Below, one piece after another: positions 25,538-34,942 of a stretch of 39,183 nucleotides of DNA. Position 1 is the first letter of the stretch. Every line of letters starts with the position of its first letter. The DNA is from an uncultured Lachnospiraceae bacterium (GTDB taxonomy: Bacteria; Bacillota; Clostridia; Lachnospirales; Lachnospiraceae). A program made the position numbers and the translations under genes. The DNA lies in NCBI GenBank assembly GCA_947591245.1, contig CANQCY010000018.1:1-39183 (forward strand), read 5' to 3'. Under the pieces are notes generated by a model. That model was not told the DNA's origin, did no database searches, and worked only from the letters and a program-made list of their open reading frames with translations.

Positions 25538-27997
25538 TTACAGTTTCACCTTGTCAAGCTTCCAAATCTCTTTCGCATATTCTTCGATCGTACGGTCAGA
25601 TGAAAACTTGCCGGATTTCGCTACATTCAGCATCGCCATTTTCGCCCATGCTTCCTTATCTCGGTACGCCGTATCCACAGCTTTCTGCGCCTCTGCATAA
25701 GAGCGGAAATCTTTCAGTATAAAATACTGATCCGCGCGCTCGTAGCCGTTGGACTCCAAAAGCGACGAGTAAAGTTCACGGAACAATTCCGGATTATTTC
25801 CGCTATAAGTGCCGTCCACCAGCTGGTCAACCACCTTTTTAATATCCGGATCGCTTTCATAAATCTCTCTGGGGTTATATGAGTTATTATTCTCATAATT
25901 AATAACCTCCTGAGAGGAAAGGCCGAAAATAAATGCATTTTCTTCTCCTACCTCTTCAACGATCTCCACATTGGCGCCGTCCATCGTACCAAGCGTCGGC
26001 GCGCCGTTTAACATAAATTTCATATTGCCCGTTCCGGACGCCTCCTTGCTGGCTGTGGAAATCTGCTCAGACACATCTGCTGCGGCAAAAATCATCTCGG
26101 CGTTGCTCACGCGATAGTTTTCAATAAATACGACTTTGATTTTGCCGCGAATCGATATATCATTATTCACCACATCCGCCACGCTGTTTACCAGTTTAAT
26201 AATCGCTTTTGCGCGCCGATATCCGGCAGACGCCTTCGCACCGAATATAAACGTATGCGGCACAATATCCATATTAGGATTTTCTTTTAACTGGTTGTAC
26301 AGGTACATAACGTGCAGAATGTTGAGAAACTGCCGTTTGTACTCGTGCAGCCTTTTGACCTGCACATCGAAAATCGAATTCGGATCGATCTCCACGCCAT
26401 TATGCTCCTCAATATATTTGGCAAGGCGCACTTTATTTTTGTACTTGATTTCCATAAATTCCCTCTGTGCAGCCGAGTCATCCGCATACGGCGCCAGCCG
26501 CCCGATCTGGGAGAGGTCCGTGATCCACCCCTGTCCGATTTTATTCGTAACCCAGTTCGCCAAAAGCGGGTTGCCGTGTAGCAGAAAACGCCTTTGCGTA
26601 ATACCGTTCGTTTTATTGTTGAACTTCTCCGGCATCATCTCATAAAAGTCTTTCAGTTCCTCATTTTTGAGTATTTCCGTATGAAGCTTTGCCACGCCGT
26701 TGACCGAAAATCCGGCAGCAATTGCGAGATGAGCCATCTTTACCTGTCCATCATAAATAATCGCCATCTTTTTCACTTTATCAAAATTGCTCGGATATCT
26801 GTCCGCAATCGCATTCTGGAAACGGCGGTTAATTTCCTCCGTGATCTGATAGATTCTCGGAAGAAGGCGGGAAAAGAGATCAATCGGCCATTTTTCCAAT
26901 GCCTCCGACATAATTGTGTGGTTGGTATAAGCGCATGTCCTTGACGTAATATCCCATGCGTCATCCCACTCCAGCTTGTACTCATCCAGAAGAATCCTCA
27001 TCAGCTCCGGAACCGTAACTGTCGGATGGGTATCATTGAGCTGGAAACATACCTTATCCGGAAGCCCGTGTATATCGTCATGCTTTTCCATATACTTGGC
27101 AACTGCACGCTGCACGCTCGCAGAAACAAAGAAATACTGCTGTTTCAGGCGAAGCTCCTTACCTGCAGTATGGTTATCATTCGGATAAAGAACCTCGCAG
27201 ATCGTACGGGCAAGATTTTGCTGCTCTACCGCTTTCTGGTAATCTCCTTTATCAAATGAATCGAGATTAAACGTATTGACTGCCTCGGCGTCCCATATGC
27301 GAAGCGTGTTCACGATGCCGTTTCCGTATCCGACTACCGGAATATCGTAGGGAACCGCCTTAACAGACTGGTAATTTTCCTGTACATAATGGTCTCTGCC
27401 GGTTTCATCCTTCCGAACTGCCACATAGCCCCCGAATTTTACCTCGACAGAATACTCCGGCCGCTTCATCTCAAATGGATTGCCATGCTCCAGCCAGTCA
27501 TCCGGCGCCTCGATCTGGAATCCGTTCTCAATCTTCTGCTTAAACATACCGTATTTATAACGGATACCGCATCCGTATGCCGGATATCCGAGCGTTGACA
27601 GCGAATCGAGAAAACATGCCGCAAGCCTTCCCAGACCGCCGTTGCCCAGAGCTGCATCCGGCTCTTCATCTTCAATCACATCAAGATCTACGCCCATCTC
27701 GTCCAATACCTCGCGGACGATCTTGTCCTGTTTAAGATTGATTATCATATTTCCGAGCGCGCGACCCATGAGAAACTCCATGGAAAGATAATATACGGTT
27801 TTTACATCCTGATTCTCATACTGTCTGTGCGTCTCCATCCAATCGTCCACGACAATATCCTTGACCGCATAAGCCACAGCTTGGAACAGCTGCTGGTTTG
27901 TCGCTTTTTCTATCGGTTTGCGAAATAAAAGCTTCATATAATTTTCAATATCCCTCTTCAACTGCGCCTTTTTGCTGTTTTCTGTCATAAAATTCAT
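25538..27997 (-). CDS. glgP: Glycogen/starch (alpha-glucan) phosphorylase
   Basis: An 819-residue GT35 enzyme releasing glucose-1-phosphate from alpha-1,4-glucans. Motifs include YLSMEFLMGRALGNMI near the N-terminus, ALGNGGLGRLAACFLDS, YGCGIRYKYGMF, FQLNDTHPT, and the PLP-lysine region EASGTGNMKFMLNGAPTLGT in the last third. Length and order are normal. ATG 27997 is preferred, with AGGA about 5 nt upstream (ATG 27988 is an alternative); the open frame continues to 28081 without family similarity. It sits 96 nt after ileS on the same strand. I see no other glycogen genes in the window. Confidence 0.96.
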   Translation of the reverse strand: MNFMTENSKKAQLKRDIENYMKLLFRKPIEKATNQQLFQAVAYAVKDIVVDDWMETHRQYENQDVKTVYYLSMEFLMGRALGNMIINLKQDKIVREVLDEMGVDLDVIEDEEPDAALGNGGLGRLAACFLDSLSTLGYPAYGCGIRYKYGMFKQKIENGFQIEAPDDWLEHGNPFEMKRPEYSVEVKFGGYVAVRKDETGRDHYVQENYQSVKAVPYDIPVVGYGNGIVNTLRIWDAEAVNTFNLDSFDKGDYQKAVEQQNLARTICEVLYPNDNHTAGKELRLKQQYFFVSASVQRAVAKYMEKHDDIHGLPDKVCFQLNDTHPTVTVPELMRILLDEYKLEWDDAWDITSRTCAYTNHTIMSEALEKWPIDLFSRLLPRIYQITEEINRRFQNAIADRYPSNFDKVKKMAIIYDGQVKMAHLAIAAGFSVNGVAKLHTEILKNEELKDFYEMMPEKFNNKTNGITQRRFLLHGNPLLANWVTNKIGQGWITDLSQIGRLAPYADDSAAQREFMEIKYKNKVRLAKYIEEHNGVEIDPNSIFDVQVKRLHEYKRQFLNILHVMYLYNQLKENPNMDIVPHTFIFGAKASAGYRRAKAIIKLVNSVADVVNNDISIRGKIKVVFIENYRVSNAEMIFAAADVSEQISTASKEASGTGNMKFMLNGAPTLGTMDGANVEIVEEVGEENAFIFGLSSQEVINYENNNSYNPREIYESDPDIKKVVDQLVDGTYSGNNPELFRELYSSLLESNGYERADQYFILKDFRSYAEAQKAVDTAYRDKEAWAKMAMLNVAKSGKFSSDRTIEEYAKEIWKLDKVKL

Positions 27998-28093
27998 TTT
28001 TTCCTGTCCTCTCTTTCCTATATATAATGCATATGATTTATCGAAAATCTTATCCAGAGCCCCAAATGGCTGCTCCGGCAATTTTCTTGCGGA

Positions 28094-31000
28094 TCAGAAC
28101 GAAAGCCTTGACATAGCAAGCCCGAACGTCACTTTCTCGCCATTGATATTCCACTCTGCAGTATGTCCGTGCATCGCGCCGATAATAATCTTTTCTGCGA
28201 GCACTTCCGATTTGATCTGCTCTGAATTTCTTATGATAATATCAATAAGCCTCTCGCTGCCGACCACATATACCTCGATCGAATCCATAACCTCGAAATT
28301 AGAGTCTTTACGCATCGTCTGTATTTTGCTGATAATCTCGCGCACAAACCCCTCCTCTATAAGCTCATCCGTGAGATGCGTGTCGATGACCACGGTCGTC
28401 TCCCAATACTCCTGCGAAACGTAGCCGTCCATTTTCGCCGTTTCAATGAGAAGGTCATCTTTGGCGAGGACTTCATCCGCACCGTCAACCGTCACGGCGA
28501 TCTCGCCTTTCGTATTCAGCTCATCCATAGCCGCGTTGCCATCCAAGCCGGCGAGAACGTCCCTGAGCGCATTGATTTTACTGCCGAATCTCTTACCGAG
28601 CGTCCTCAGCTGCGGTTTGAACGTATAGGTCGTAAACGCCCTCACATCCTCCGTAAAAATAACTTCTTTTACGTTTAGCTCATCTGAGATGATATCCGTA
28701 TAGAAATCGGAAAATTCGTTCTCTTTCTCAATCTTGACGTACATTTTGCCGATCGGCTGGCGGTTTTTTATATTCGCTTCATTCCGGCACGCGCGACCGA
28801 GCACGACGATCTGGAGAAGATCATCCATCCTGCTCTCCAGTTCTTTGTCAATATAGCTTTCATCCGCCTGCGGATAATCGCAGAGGTGAATGCTCTCCGG
28901 CGCTGTCTTGTCTATGCTGCACACGAGATTCTGATATATGCTCTCTGTCATAAAAGGAATCATCGGCGCAGCTGCTTTCGATACTGTCACAAGCGCCGTG
29001 TACAATGTCATATAAGCATTGATCTTATCCTGTTCCATGCCCTTTGCCCAAAAACGCTCACGGCAGCGGCGCACGTACCAGTTACTCATGTCGTCCACGA
29101 AGTCCTGAAGCGCCCTCGCCGCCTCCGGTATCCGGTAATTCCCCAAATGTCCGTCCACTTCCGAAACTACCGTGTTTAACTTGCTGAGCAGCCATTTATC
29201 CATGACGGACAGCTTTTCTTTCTCCAATTTATATTTTGTCGCATCAAAGCCGTCAATATTAGCATACAGTACAAAGAATGCATACGTGTTCCACAACGTC
29301 CCCATAAACTTACGCTGTCCCTCAGTGACCGCCTTCGCATGAAAACGGTTCGGCAGCCACGGCGCGGAATTGACGTAAAAGTACCAGCGGATCGCATCTG
29401 CCCCGTATTGGGAAAGCGCCTCCATCGGGTCTACCGCATTTCCCTTACTCTTGGACATTTTCTGTCCGTTCTCATCCTGTACGTGTCCGAGAACGATAAC
29501 ATTTTCGTACGGCGCCTTATTAAACAAAAGCGTTGACTCCGCCAAAAGCGAATAAAACCATCCTCGCGTCTGATCCACCGCCTCCGAGATAAACTGAGCC
29601 GGAAACTGCTTTTCAAACAACTCTTTATTTTCAAACGGATAATGATGCTGTGCAAACGGCATCGCCCCTGAGTCAAACCAGCAGTCAATCACTTCCGGCA
29701 CCCGGTGCATAACCTCGCCGCAGCACGGGCATTTAATCGTGATTTCATCTATATACGGACGGTGCAGCTCCACGGTCTTCGCCGCTTCGTCTCCACTCAT
29801 CCTGGCAAGCTCTTCCCGGCTTCCGATACTCTCCATATGGCCGCAGGAACACTCCCATATATTCAGCGGCGTCCCCCAGTAGCGGTTTCTCGAAACGCCC
29901 CAGTCCTGAATATTTTCCAGCCAGTCGCCAAAACGTCCCTTTCCGATATTTTCCGGAATCCAGTTGATCGTGTTGTTATTGCGGATTAAATCGTCTTTTA
30001 CCTCGGTCATCCTAATAAACCAAGATTCCCTCGCATAATAAATCAGGGGCGTGTCGCACCGCCAGCAGAACGGATAATCATGTTCAAATTTAGGCGCATC
30101 AAACAAAAGGCCCTTTTCCTCCAGTTTGGACAGAATCGGCATATCCGCATCTTTTACGAACATATTGGCAAACTCTGTCTCCTCCGTCATCTCACCCTTT
30201 CCGTTGACAAACTGAACGAACGGAAGATCGTATTTGCGTCCCACCTGCGCATCATCTTCACCGAATGCCGGCGCAATATGGACGATGCCTGTTCCGTCTA
30301 TCATCGTTACATAACTGTCGCATGTCACATAAAATGCTTTTTTGCGCTGTTTCTCACATATTTCATTGGCATAATCAAACAGCGGCTCGTATTCCTTTCC
30401 CTCCAGATCCGTTCCCTTGAACGATTCCAGCGCCTCATACGCTTTCTCGCCATTTTCAGCAAGTCCGCCAAGCACCTGATCCAGAAGCGCCTCCGCCATA
30501 TAATAAGTATAGCCGTCTTTTGCCTTTACTTTGGAATACGTCTCGTCCGGATTCACGCAGAGCGCCACATTGCTCGGCAGCGTCCACGGCGTAGTTGTCC
30601 ATGCCAGGAAATAGGCGTCTTCTCCCACTACCCGGAAACGGACGATTGCAGAACGCTCTTTCACCGCCTTGTATCCCTGCGCCACTTCATGGGAAGAAAG
30701 CGGCGTGCCGCACCTCGGACAGTACGGAACAATTTTAAAGCCTTTATATAGGAGCTTCTTATTCCATATCTCCTTGAGCGCCCACCACTCGGATTCGATA
30801 AATTCGTCGCTGTAGGTGACATACGGATCATCCATGTCCGCCCAGAAGCCAACGGCGCCGGAAAAATCTTCCCACATTCCCTTATATTTCCACACAGACT
30901 CCTTGCACTTTGCGATAAACGGATCCAGCCCATACTCTTCGATCTGCTCTTTCCCGTCCAGTCCGAGAAGCTTTTCGACCTCAAGCTCAACCGGCAGGCC

Positions 31001-31264
31001 GTGCGTGTCCCATCCCGCCTTCCGCGGTACCTGATATCCCTTCATCGTACGGTATCTGGGTATCATATCCTTGATCACCCGCGTCAGCACATGTCCGATA
31101 TGCGGTTTTCCGTTTGCTGTCGGCGGTCCGTCATAGAACATGTATGTAGGGCATCCTTCCCGCTGTTTTATGCTTCTGCGGAATATATCCTTTTCTTTCC
31201 AAAATTTCTCAATTTCTCTTTCCCTGTCAACAAAATTCAAATCCTTTGAAACTTTATCGTACAT
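28094..31264 (-). CDS. ileS: Isoleucyl-tRNA synthetase, IleS2 (eukaryote-like) type
   Basis: A 1056-residue class I synthetase charging tRNA-Ile. The HIGH motif appears as GPPTANGKPHIGHVLTR and the KMSKS motif as GQKMSKSKGNAVDP. The form GWDTHGLPVELE, the long C-terminal region and the absence of a terminal zinc finger indicate the IleS2/eukaryote-like class, known for mupirocin tolerance (established for the class, not tested here). An editing domain lies between about residues 190 and 400. The ATG has GAGGA about 7 nt upstream. The gap to the preceding HD-domain gene is only 63 nt, too short for a T-box leader. Confidence 0.96.
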   Translation of the reverse strand: MYDKVSKDLNFVDREREIEKFWKEKDIFRRSIKQREGCPTYMFYDGPPTANGKPHIGHVLTRVIKDMIPRYRTMKGYQVPRKAGWDTHGLPVELEVEKLLGLDGKEQIEEYGLDPFIAKCKESVWKYKGMWEDFSGAVGFWADMDDPYVTYSDEFIESEWWALKEIWNKKLLYKGFKIVPYCPRCGTPLSSHEVAQGYKAVKERSAIVRFRVVGEDAYFLAWTTTPWTLPSNVALCVNPDETYSKVKAKDGYTYYMAEALLDQVLGGLAENGEKAYEALESFKGTDLEGKEYEPLFDYANEICEKQRKKAFYVTCDSYVTMIDGTGIVHIAPAFGEDDAQVGRKYDLPFVQFVNGKGEMTEETEFANMFVKDADMPILSKLEEKGLLFDAPKFEHDYPFCWRCDTPLIYYARESWFIRMTEVKDDLIRNNNTINWIPENIGKGRFGDWLENIQDWGVSRNRYWGTPLNIWECSCGHMESIGSREELARMSGDEAAKTVELHRPYIDEITIKCPCCGEVMHRVPEVIDCWFDSGAMPFAQHHYPFENKELFEKQFPAQFISEAVDQTRGWFYSLLAESTLLFNKAPYENVIVLGHVQDENGQKMSKSKGNAVDPMEALSQYGADAIRWYFYVNSAPWLPNRFHAKAVTEGQRKFMGTLWNTYAFFVLYANIDGFDATKYKLEKEKLSVMDKWLLSKLNTVVSEVDGHLGNYRIPEAARALQDFVDDMSNWYVRRCRERFWAKGMEQDKINAYMTLYTALVTVSKAAAPMIPFMTESIYQNLVCSIDKTAPESIHLCDYPQADESYIDKELESRMDDLLQIVVLGRACRNEANIKNRQPIGKMYVKIEKENEFSDFYTDIISDELNVKEVIFTEDVRAFTTYTFKPQLRTLGKRFGSKINALRDVLAGLDGNAAMDELNTKGEIAVTVDGADEVLAKDDLLIETAKMDGYVSQEYWETTVVIDTHLTDELIEEGFVREIISKIQTMRKDSNFEVMDSIEVYVVGSERLIDIIIRNSEQIKSEVLAEKIIIGAMHGHTAEWNINGEKVTFGLAMSRLSF

Positions 31265-31327
31265 ATCATTTCCTCATTTCCACAATTTCCCATTGAGCGA
31301 ATCTCTTCGCCCGCCGGCATGTTTGAT

Positions 31328-32422
31328 TTATTTATTCCATTCTACGGGGGCATATTCTTTTAATATATCCGGATCCAGCTTAATTCGGTTGTCCATCGTT
31401 TTCATAATGTCAACCAGTTCCATATCCTGATTTTCTCCCGTATCTGCCAGATTGTGCAATCTGTTATCCTGAAAACTGAGTACCCACGGTCTGAAGATAT
31501 CGTCCTCATTTTCAATGATAACAACCCCCTTAACATGTCCGGTAAGCTCCACGCACACGCCGGGATTCAGCACATTGATGCCGTTGATCAGCGCCCGCAC
31601 CGCCACCGGATCGTATGTTTCCGGATGTTCTAACAATACGCGCAGCGCTTTGACCTCACTCGTCGGCTCTTCGTACGACTTCATCGCCGTCATGCGGTCG
31701 TAAGCGTCCGCCACATGAAGTATCGTCGCACGCGAATTTGACCTTGCCGCCTCGATCGCCTCTTTGGAATCGCTCCCCGTATATAGCGCCTGCATATGTT
31801 CGATCGTCCTCAAAATGCTCTCGTCAATGATGTTCGAGTTGCTTTTTAGGATCTCCCTTGTATTTACCTTTACAGTATTCTTCACATTCTGATCTTCATC
31901 AGCATTGACATAATCTAACTTCAAGCCGCCGCAGTCATGAAGCAGGGCGGCTTTCACGATTGCATTGATCCTTCCCGGCGGCATATTCATTTTCCCGGCT
32001 ATAATCGCTGAGAGCAATGCAACGTTGATGCTGTGCTTGTATATAAAATCGTCGCTGCTTCTCAGGCTCTGTACAAAATTTATTTTATGCGGAACATTCG
32101 CATAATTTTTCAAAATCAGGCTGCACAGCCAATCCAGCCCCTTATCCTTTTTCCCGGCTGTAATCAGCTCCAGATCCTCCCGGATGCTAAATACTGCCAT
32201 CGTCTGAAAACGTTCAAAATTAATATCCTCTTCCGACATCGGCGGCACCGGCTCCGCCGGCTCCAAAATATATAAACCCATCAATCCAAAATTTCGTATG
32301 CCGTAAATGACCTGCATCGTCAATCTCGTATCTCGGTCGTACAAAAGCACCCCGTTTTTATTGTAAATCGGTTTTCCGAGACGCATCCCCGGTTTTAGTT
32401 CGTCAACTTTTACAAAAAGCAT
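31328..32422 (-). CDS. HD-domain protein resembling HD-GYP, with altered GYP motif
   Basis: A 364-residue soluble protein. The N-terminus (VDELKPGMRLGKPIYNKNGVLL) matches the leader domain often found before HD-GYP domains. The HD core has KHSINVALLS (His130), LLHDCGG (His162-Asp163) and VADAYDRMTA (Asp239), but the HHE-xx-DG-x-GYP stretch is replaced by EHMQALYTG. So metal binding may be kept while cyclic-di-GMP hydrolysis is doubtful. The N-terminal AAGGAG-type site precedes ATG 32422. It lies directly upstream of ileS and probably shares its transcript. Confidence 0.75.
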   Translation of the reverse strand: MLFVKVDELKPGMRLGKPIYNKNGVLLYDRDTRLTMQVIYGIRNFGLMGLYILEPAEPVPPMSEEDINFERFQTMAVFSIREDLELITAGKKDKGLDWLCSLILKNYANVPHKINFVQSLRSSDDFIYKHSINVALLSAIIAGKMNMPPGRINAIVKAALLHDCGGLKLDYVNADEDQNVKNTVKVNTREILKSNSNIIDESILRTIEHMQALYTGSDSKEAIEAARSNSRATILHVADAYDRMTAMKSYEEPTSEVKALRVLLEHPETYDPVAVRALINGINVLNPGVCVELTGHVKGVVIIENEDDIFRPWVLSFQDNRLHNLADTGENQDMELVDIMKTMDNRIKLDPDILKEYAPVEWNK

Positions 32423-32469
32423 CTCTTTTATCTCCTTTCACTTTTTCGACACACTTATCAGATATTATA

Positions 32470-32498
32470 ATAATAACAGTTTCAATCGGATAATACAA
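32470..32498 (-). promoter_or_regulatory. Candidate promoter for HD-domain gene and ileS
   Basis: On the minus strand TTGTAT (32498-32493), 17 nt, then TATTAT (32475-32470), with a further TATAAT at 32469-32464. The region is AT-rich, so the exact -10 is uncertain. No equally good promoter was found for the divergent protease gene. Confidence 0.45.
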
Positions 32499-32512
32499 TA
32501 AATAATTTTGTT

Positions 32513-32551
32513 TTTTCTATGGAAAATGCATTTTTTCTAAGACATAGAAAA
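32513..32551. repeat. Nested inverted repeats in the protease leader
   Basis: Perfect 9-bp outer arms TTTTCTATG (32513-32521) and CATAGAAAA (32543-32551) enclose a perfect 12-bp palindrome AAAATGCATTTT (32523-32534). The element ends just before the protease ribosome binding site (AAGGAGG at 32553-32559). Confidence 0.5.
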
Positions 32552-32571
32552 CAAGGAGGCATAGCAGTAAA

Positions 32572-34875
32572 ATGAAAAAAAAGCTCTTTTACATGATATT
32601 CGTATTTGTATTCCTATTTTGCAGCATTTGCGAACCGGTCCGCGCAGCTTCAGAAAATCAGAATCCTTCCCCGCCGTCTCCCGAAGCTCTCCCATCGGAT
32701 GGAACGACCGACGCAGACGGCGGCTACATAGAGGGGACGGTAATTGTGACGATAGCTTCGCCGAAAAAAACATCACTGGCCAAAAAGGGCCCGGCGTCCT
32801 TCGATTCCCGCATTTCCATAGACAAATCCTATAATTTCGGTAATGCCCGCATACTTGCCAAAACAAACAGCCAGCGTTCCTTTTTATCCGATAAAACGCT
32901 GTATGTTTCCGAGGTTTCATCCGCCTCCTATTCCACGCAGGATCTCATGGATAAGCTGGAGCGCAAGGCATACGTTCTGCGGGTGGAACCCGATTACAAA
33001 CATCGCCTGAACACCGTCTCCGACGACCCGCTTGTCAGCGAACAATGGCATCTGGACGGAACCGGCGATTTTTTCTGCAGCAGTCAGGGCATCGCCTATT
33101 CTTCTGCGCAAAACATGGCAAAAACCGGAGAGCCGGTCATCGCCGTCATGGATACGGGCATTGATTATACCCATGAAGACCTGAGGGATCATATGTGGGT
33201 AAACCCCGCCCCCGATACGCTGCCCGGAACATACGGCTATGATTTCACTATACACTATCCGGACTGTATGGATACAGACGGACACGGAACACACTGCGCA
33301 GGTACGATTGCCGCAGTCTCCGGCAACCAAAAGGGCATCGCCGGTATTTCAGACGCCAAGCTTATGGCGCTGAAAGTATTCGGCGACGACGGAGAAACGA
33401 GCAATTCCACCATTTTGGACGCGATGAATTATATCCTGCAGGCAAAAAAAGCCGGGGTCAATATCACGGCGGTCAACTGTTCATGGGGAGGAGGAAGATC
33501 GGGTTATGCCATGCCTTCCCTTGTAAACCAGCTTGGAAAAATGGGCGTTTTATTTGTTTTTGCTTCCGGAAACGACGGCATCAACCACGATTCAAACCTC
33601 GGATTGTCATGCCCGTACGACCTGTACTCGGGCTCGTACGCTGAAAACCGCAATTACATTATCATAACCGGCTCTTCAGACGAAAATGACAATCCTTCCG
33701 TCTTTTCCGATTACGGTTCAAAAGACGTAGATCTGTTTGCGCCGGGGGAAAATATTTTGTCGGCCTATTGCGAAGATAATTATCTTCCCGGCACATACGG
33801 GGAAACGGCCGAAAAGGCTCTGACCGCTTCGTTCTTCCCCTTTGACCTGAATCCGCAGACGGGCGCCGGCGGCGAAACGCCCGAAATTTATACCGACCAC
33901 GATCTTGAAATTCGGACAAAAGTCAGCGCTTCCGCCGTTTCTTCCACAGAAAGGGATTACCACGCCGACCCCGGTTCCGGAAGCCTGAAATGGACCGTAA
34001 ATCTCGGTTCTCCCCAGCAAACCTCCAAATCCGCCTACTTATATCTGGATGTAACCGACTATGATCTTGATCCCGAAGCTGTTTATTATGTCTCTATGAT
34101 GTTTGGCGGCACGGATTCCGAAGGCGATTTTTCATGGGATCATTTCGTCAAAAAATCAAGCGGAAAGCTGGGAGACGAAACAAATCGTTTTTATATTGCA
34201 AGAAACGGAAGAATTTATTTTATGCTGGTCGGTCTGGAGACAAGGGGCGAATTGACCGGCTCCTCTGTCTACTACCTTGATAATATCGGTTTGTCGCGCG
34301 CCAATCCGGATACATCCCTGTTTGGAAAATACGAGGTTATGAACGGTACCTCCATGGCGGCCCCAATGGCAACAGGGGCAGTCGCCCTGCTCAGCGAAAT
34401 CTATCCCGGCGACAGTGCGAAAAACCGCCGCGGACGCCTTCTCGCATGTACGCGGCAAACGCCCGGCGCCCAGGGGAAATGCCTGACTGGCGGCGTGCTT
34501 CATCTTGCCAATATGGCATTGTATGCGCCCGTACCGGACGATGCAGAGGGCAGTTCAGAGAATAAGCTCCCATCGTCGTCAAACGCCACCGTTAAAAAGA
34601 AGACGATAAAAGTTGCGAAAATTAAGCTGCGCGCTTCAAAAAAGACGCTGAAAGCGGGAAAACGCCTGAAACTGAAGGCTGTCGTTTCACCGAAAAACGC
34701 CTCGAGCAAAAAAATCAAATGGAGTTCCTCCAGAAAAAAATGGGCTTCGGTCAGCAAGGGCGGCGTTGTGAAAGCAAAAAAGAAGGGAGCGGGACACACG
34801 GTAAAAATCACAGCGGCAGCCACAGACGGCAGCCGAAAAAAAGCTTCCGTAAAAATTAAGATCAAAAAAGCCTGA
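32572..34875 (+). CDS. Secreted subtilisin-like (S8) serine protease with large insertion and C-terminal Big_2-like domain
   Basis: A 767-residue exported protease. A signal peptide occupies residues 1-25 (ending VRAA). A propeptide-like region leads to an S8 catalytic domain with Asp194 (VMDTGIDYTHEDL), His238 (DTDGHGTHCAGTIAA), oxyanion Asn334 (FASGNDG) and Ser594 (MNGTSMAAPMATG). Between APGENILSAY (about 390-399) and the Ser box there are about 190 residues, where typical subtilases have about 20; this insert looks like a beta-rich module. The C-terminus is a Lys-rich Ig-like Big_2 domain (KIKLRASKKTLKAGKRLKL), likely for wall binding. The AGGAGG to ATG spacing is 12 nt, rather long. Confidence 0.92.
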   Translation: MKKKLFYMIFVFVFLFCSICEPVRAASENQNPSPPSPEALPSDGTTDADGGYIEGTVIVTIASPKKTSLAKKGPASFDSRISIDKSYNFGNARILAKTNSQRSFLSDKTLYVSEVSSASYSTQDLMDKLERKAYVLRVEPDYKHRLNTVSDDPLVSEQWHLDGTGDFFCSSQGIAYSSAQNMAKTGEPVIAVMDTGIDYTHEDLRDHMWVNPAPDTLPGTYGYDFTIHYPDCMDTDGHGTHCAGTIAAVSGNQKGIAGISDAKLMALKVFGDDGETSNSTILDAMNYILQAKKAGVNITAVNCSWGGGRSGYAMPSLVNQLGKMGVLFVFASGNDGINHDSNLGLSCPYDLYSGSYAENRNYIIITGSSDENDNPSVFSDYGSKDVDLFAPGENILSAYCEDNYLPGTYGETAEKALTASFFPFDLNPQTGAGGETPEIYTDHDLEIRTKVSASAVSSTERDYHADPGSGSLKWTVNLGSPQQTSKSAYLYLDVTDYDLDPEAVYYVSMMFGGTDSEGDFSWDHFVKKSSGKLGDETNRFYIARNGRIYFMLVGLETRGELTGSSVYYLDNIGLSRANPDTSLFGKYEVMNGTSMAAPMATGAVALLSEIYPGDSAKNRRGRLLACTRQTPGAQGKCLTGGVLHLANMALYAPVPDDAEGSSENKLPSSSNATVKKKTIKVAKIKLRASKKTLKAGKRLKLKAVVSPKNASSKKIKWSSSRKKWASVSKGGVVKAKKKGAGHTVKITAAATDGSRKKASVKIKIKKA

Positions 34876-34889
34876 ATGATTTCTAGTTC

Positions 34890-34918
34890 TGTACATATAC
34901 TAGTGTACGGTATATAAT
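34890..34918 (+). promoter_or_regulatory. Candidate promoter with inverted repeat before YihY-family gene
   Basis: A perfect TATAAT (34913-34918) lies 17 nt after a weak TGTACA. Arms GTACA (34891-34895) and TGTAC (34904-34908) form an inverted repeat between -35 and -10, a position suited to a repressor. Confidence 0.4.
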
Positions 34919-34942
34919 GTCAGGATTGGGGGGAAAGAGCCT

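Noticed and set aside
31265-31327. T-box riboswitch before ileS
   Set aside because: The gap is only 63 nt and has no T-box sequence or terminator; a small GCGAA/TTCGC hairpin is all that is visible.
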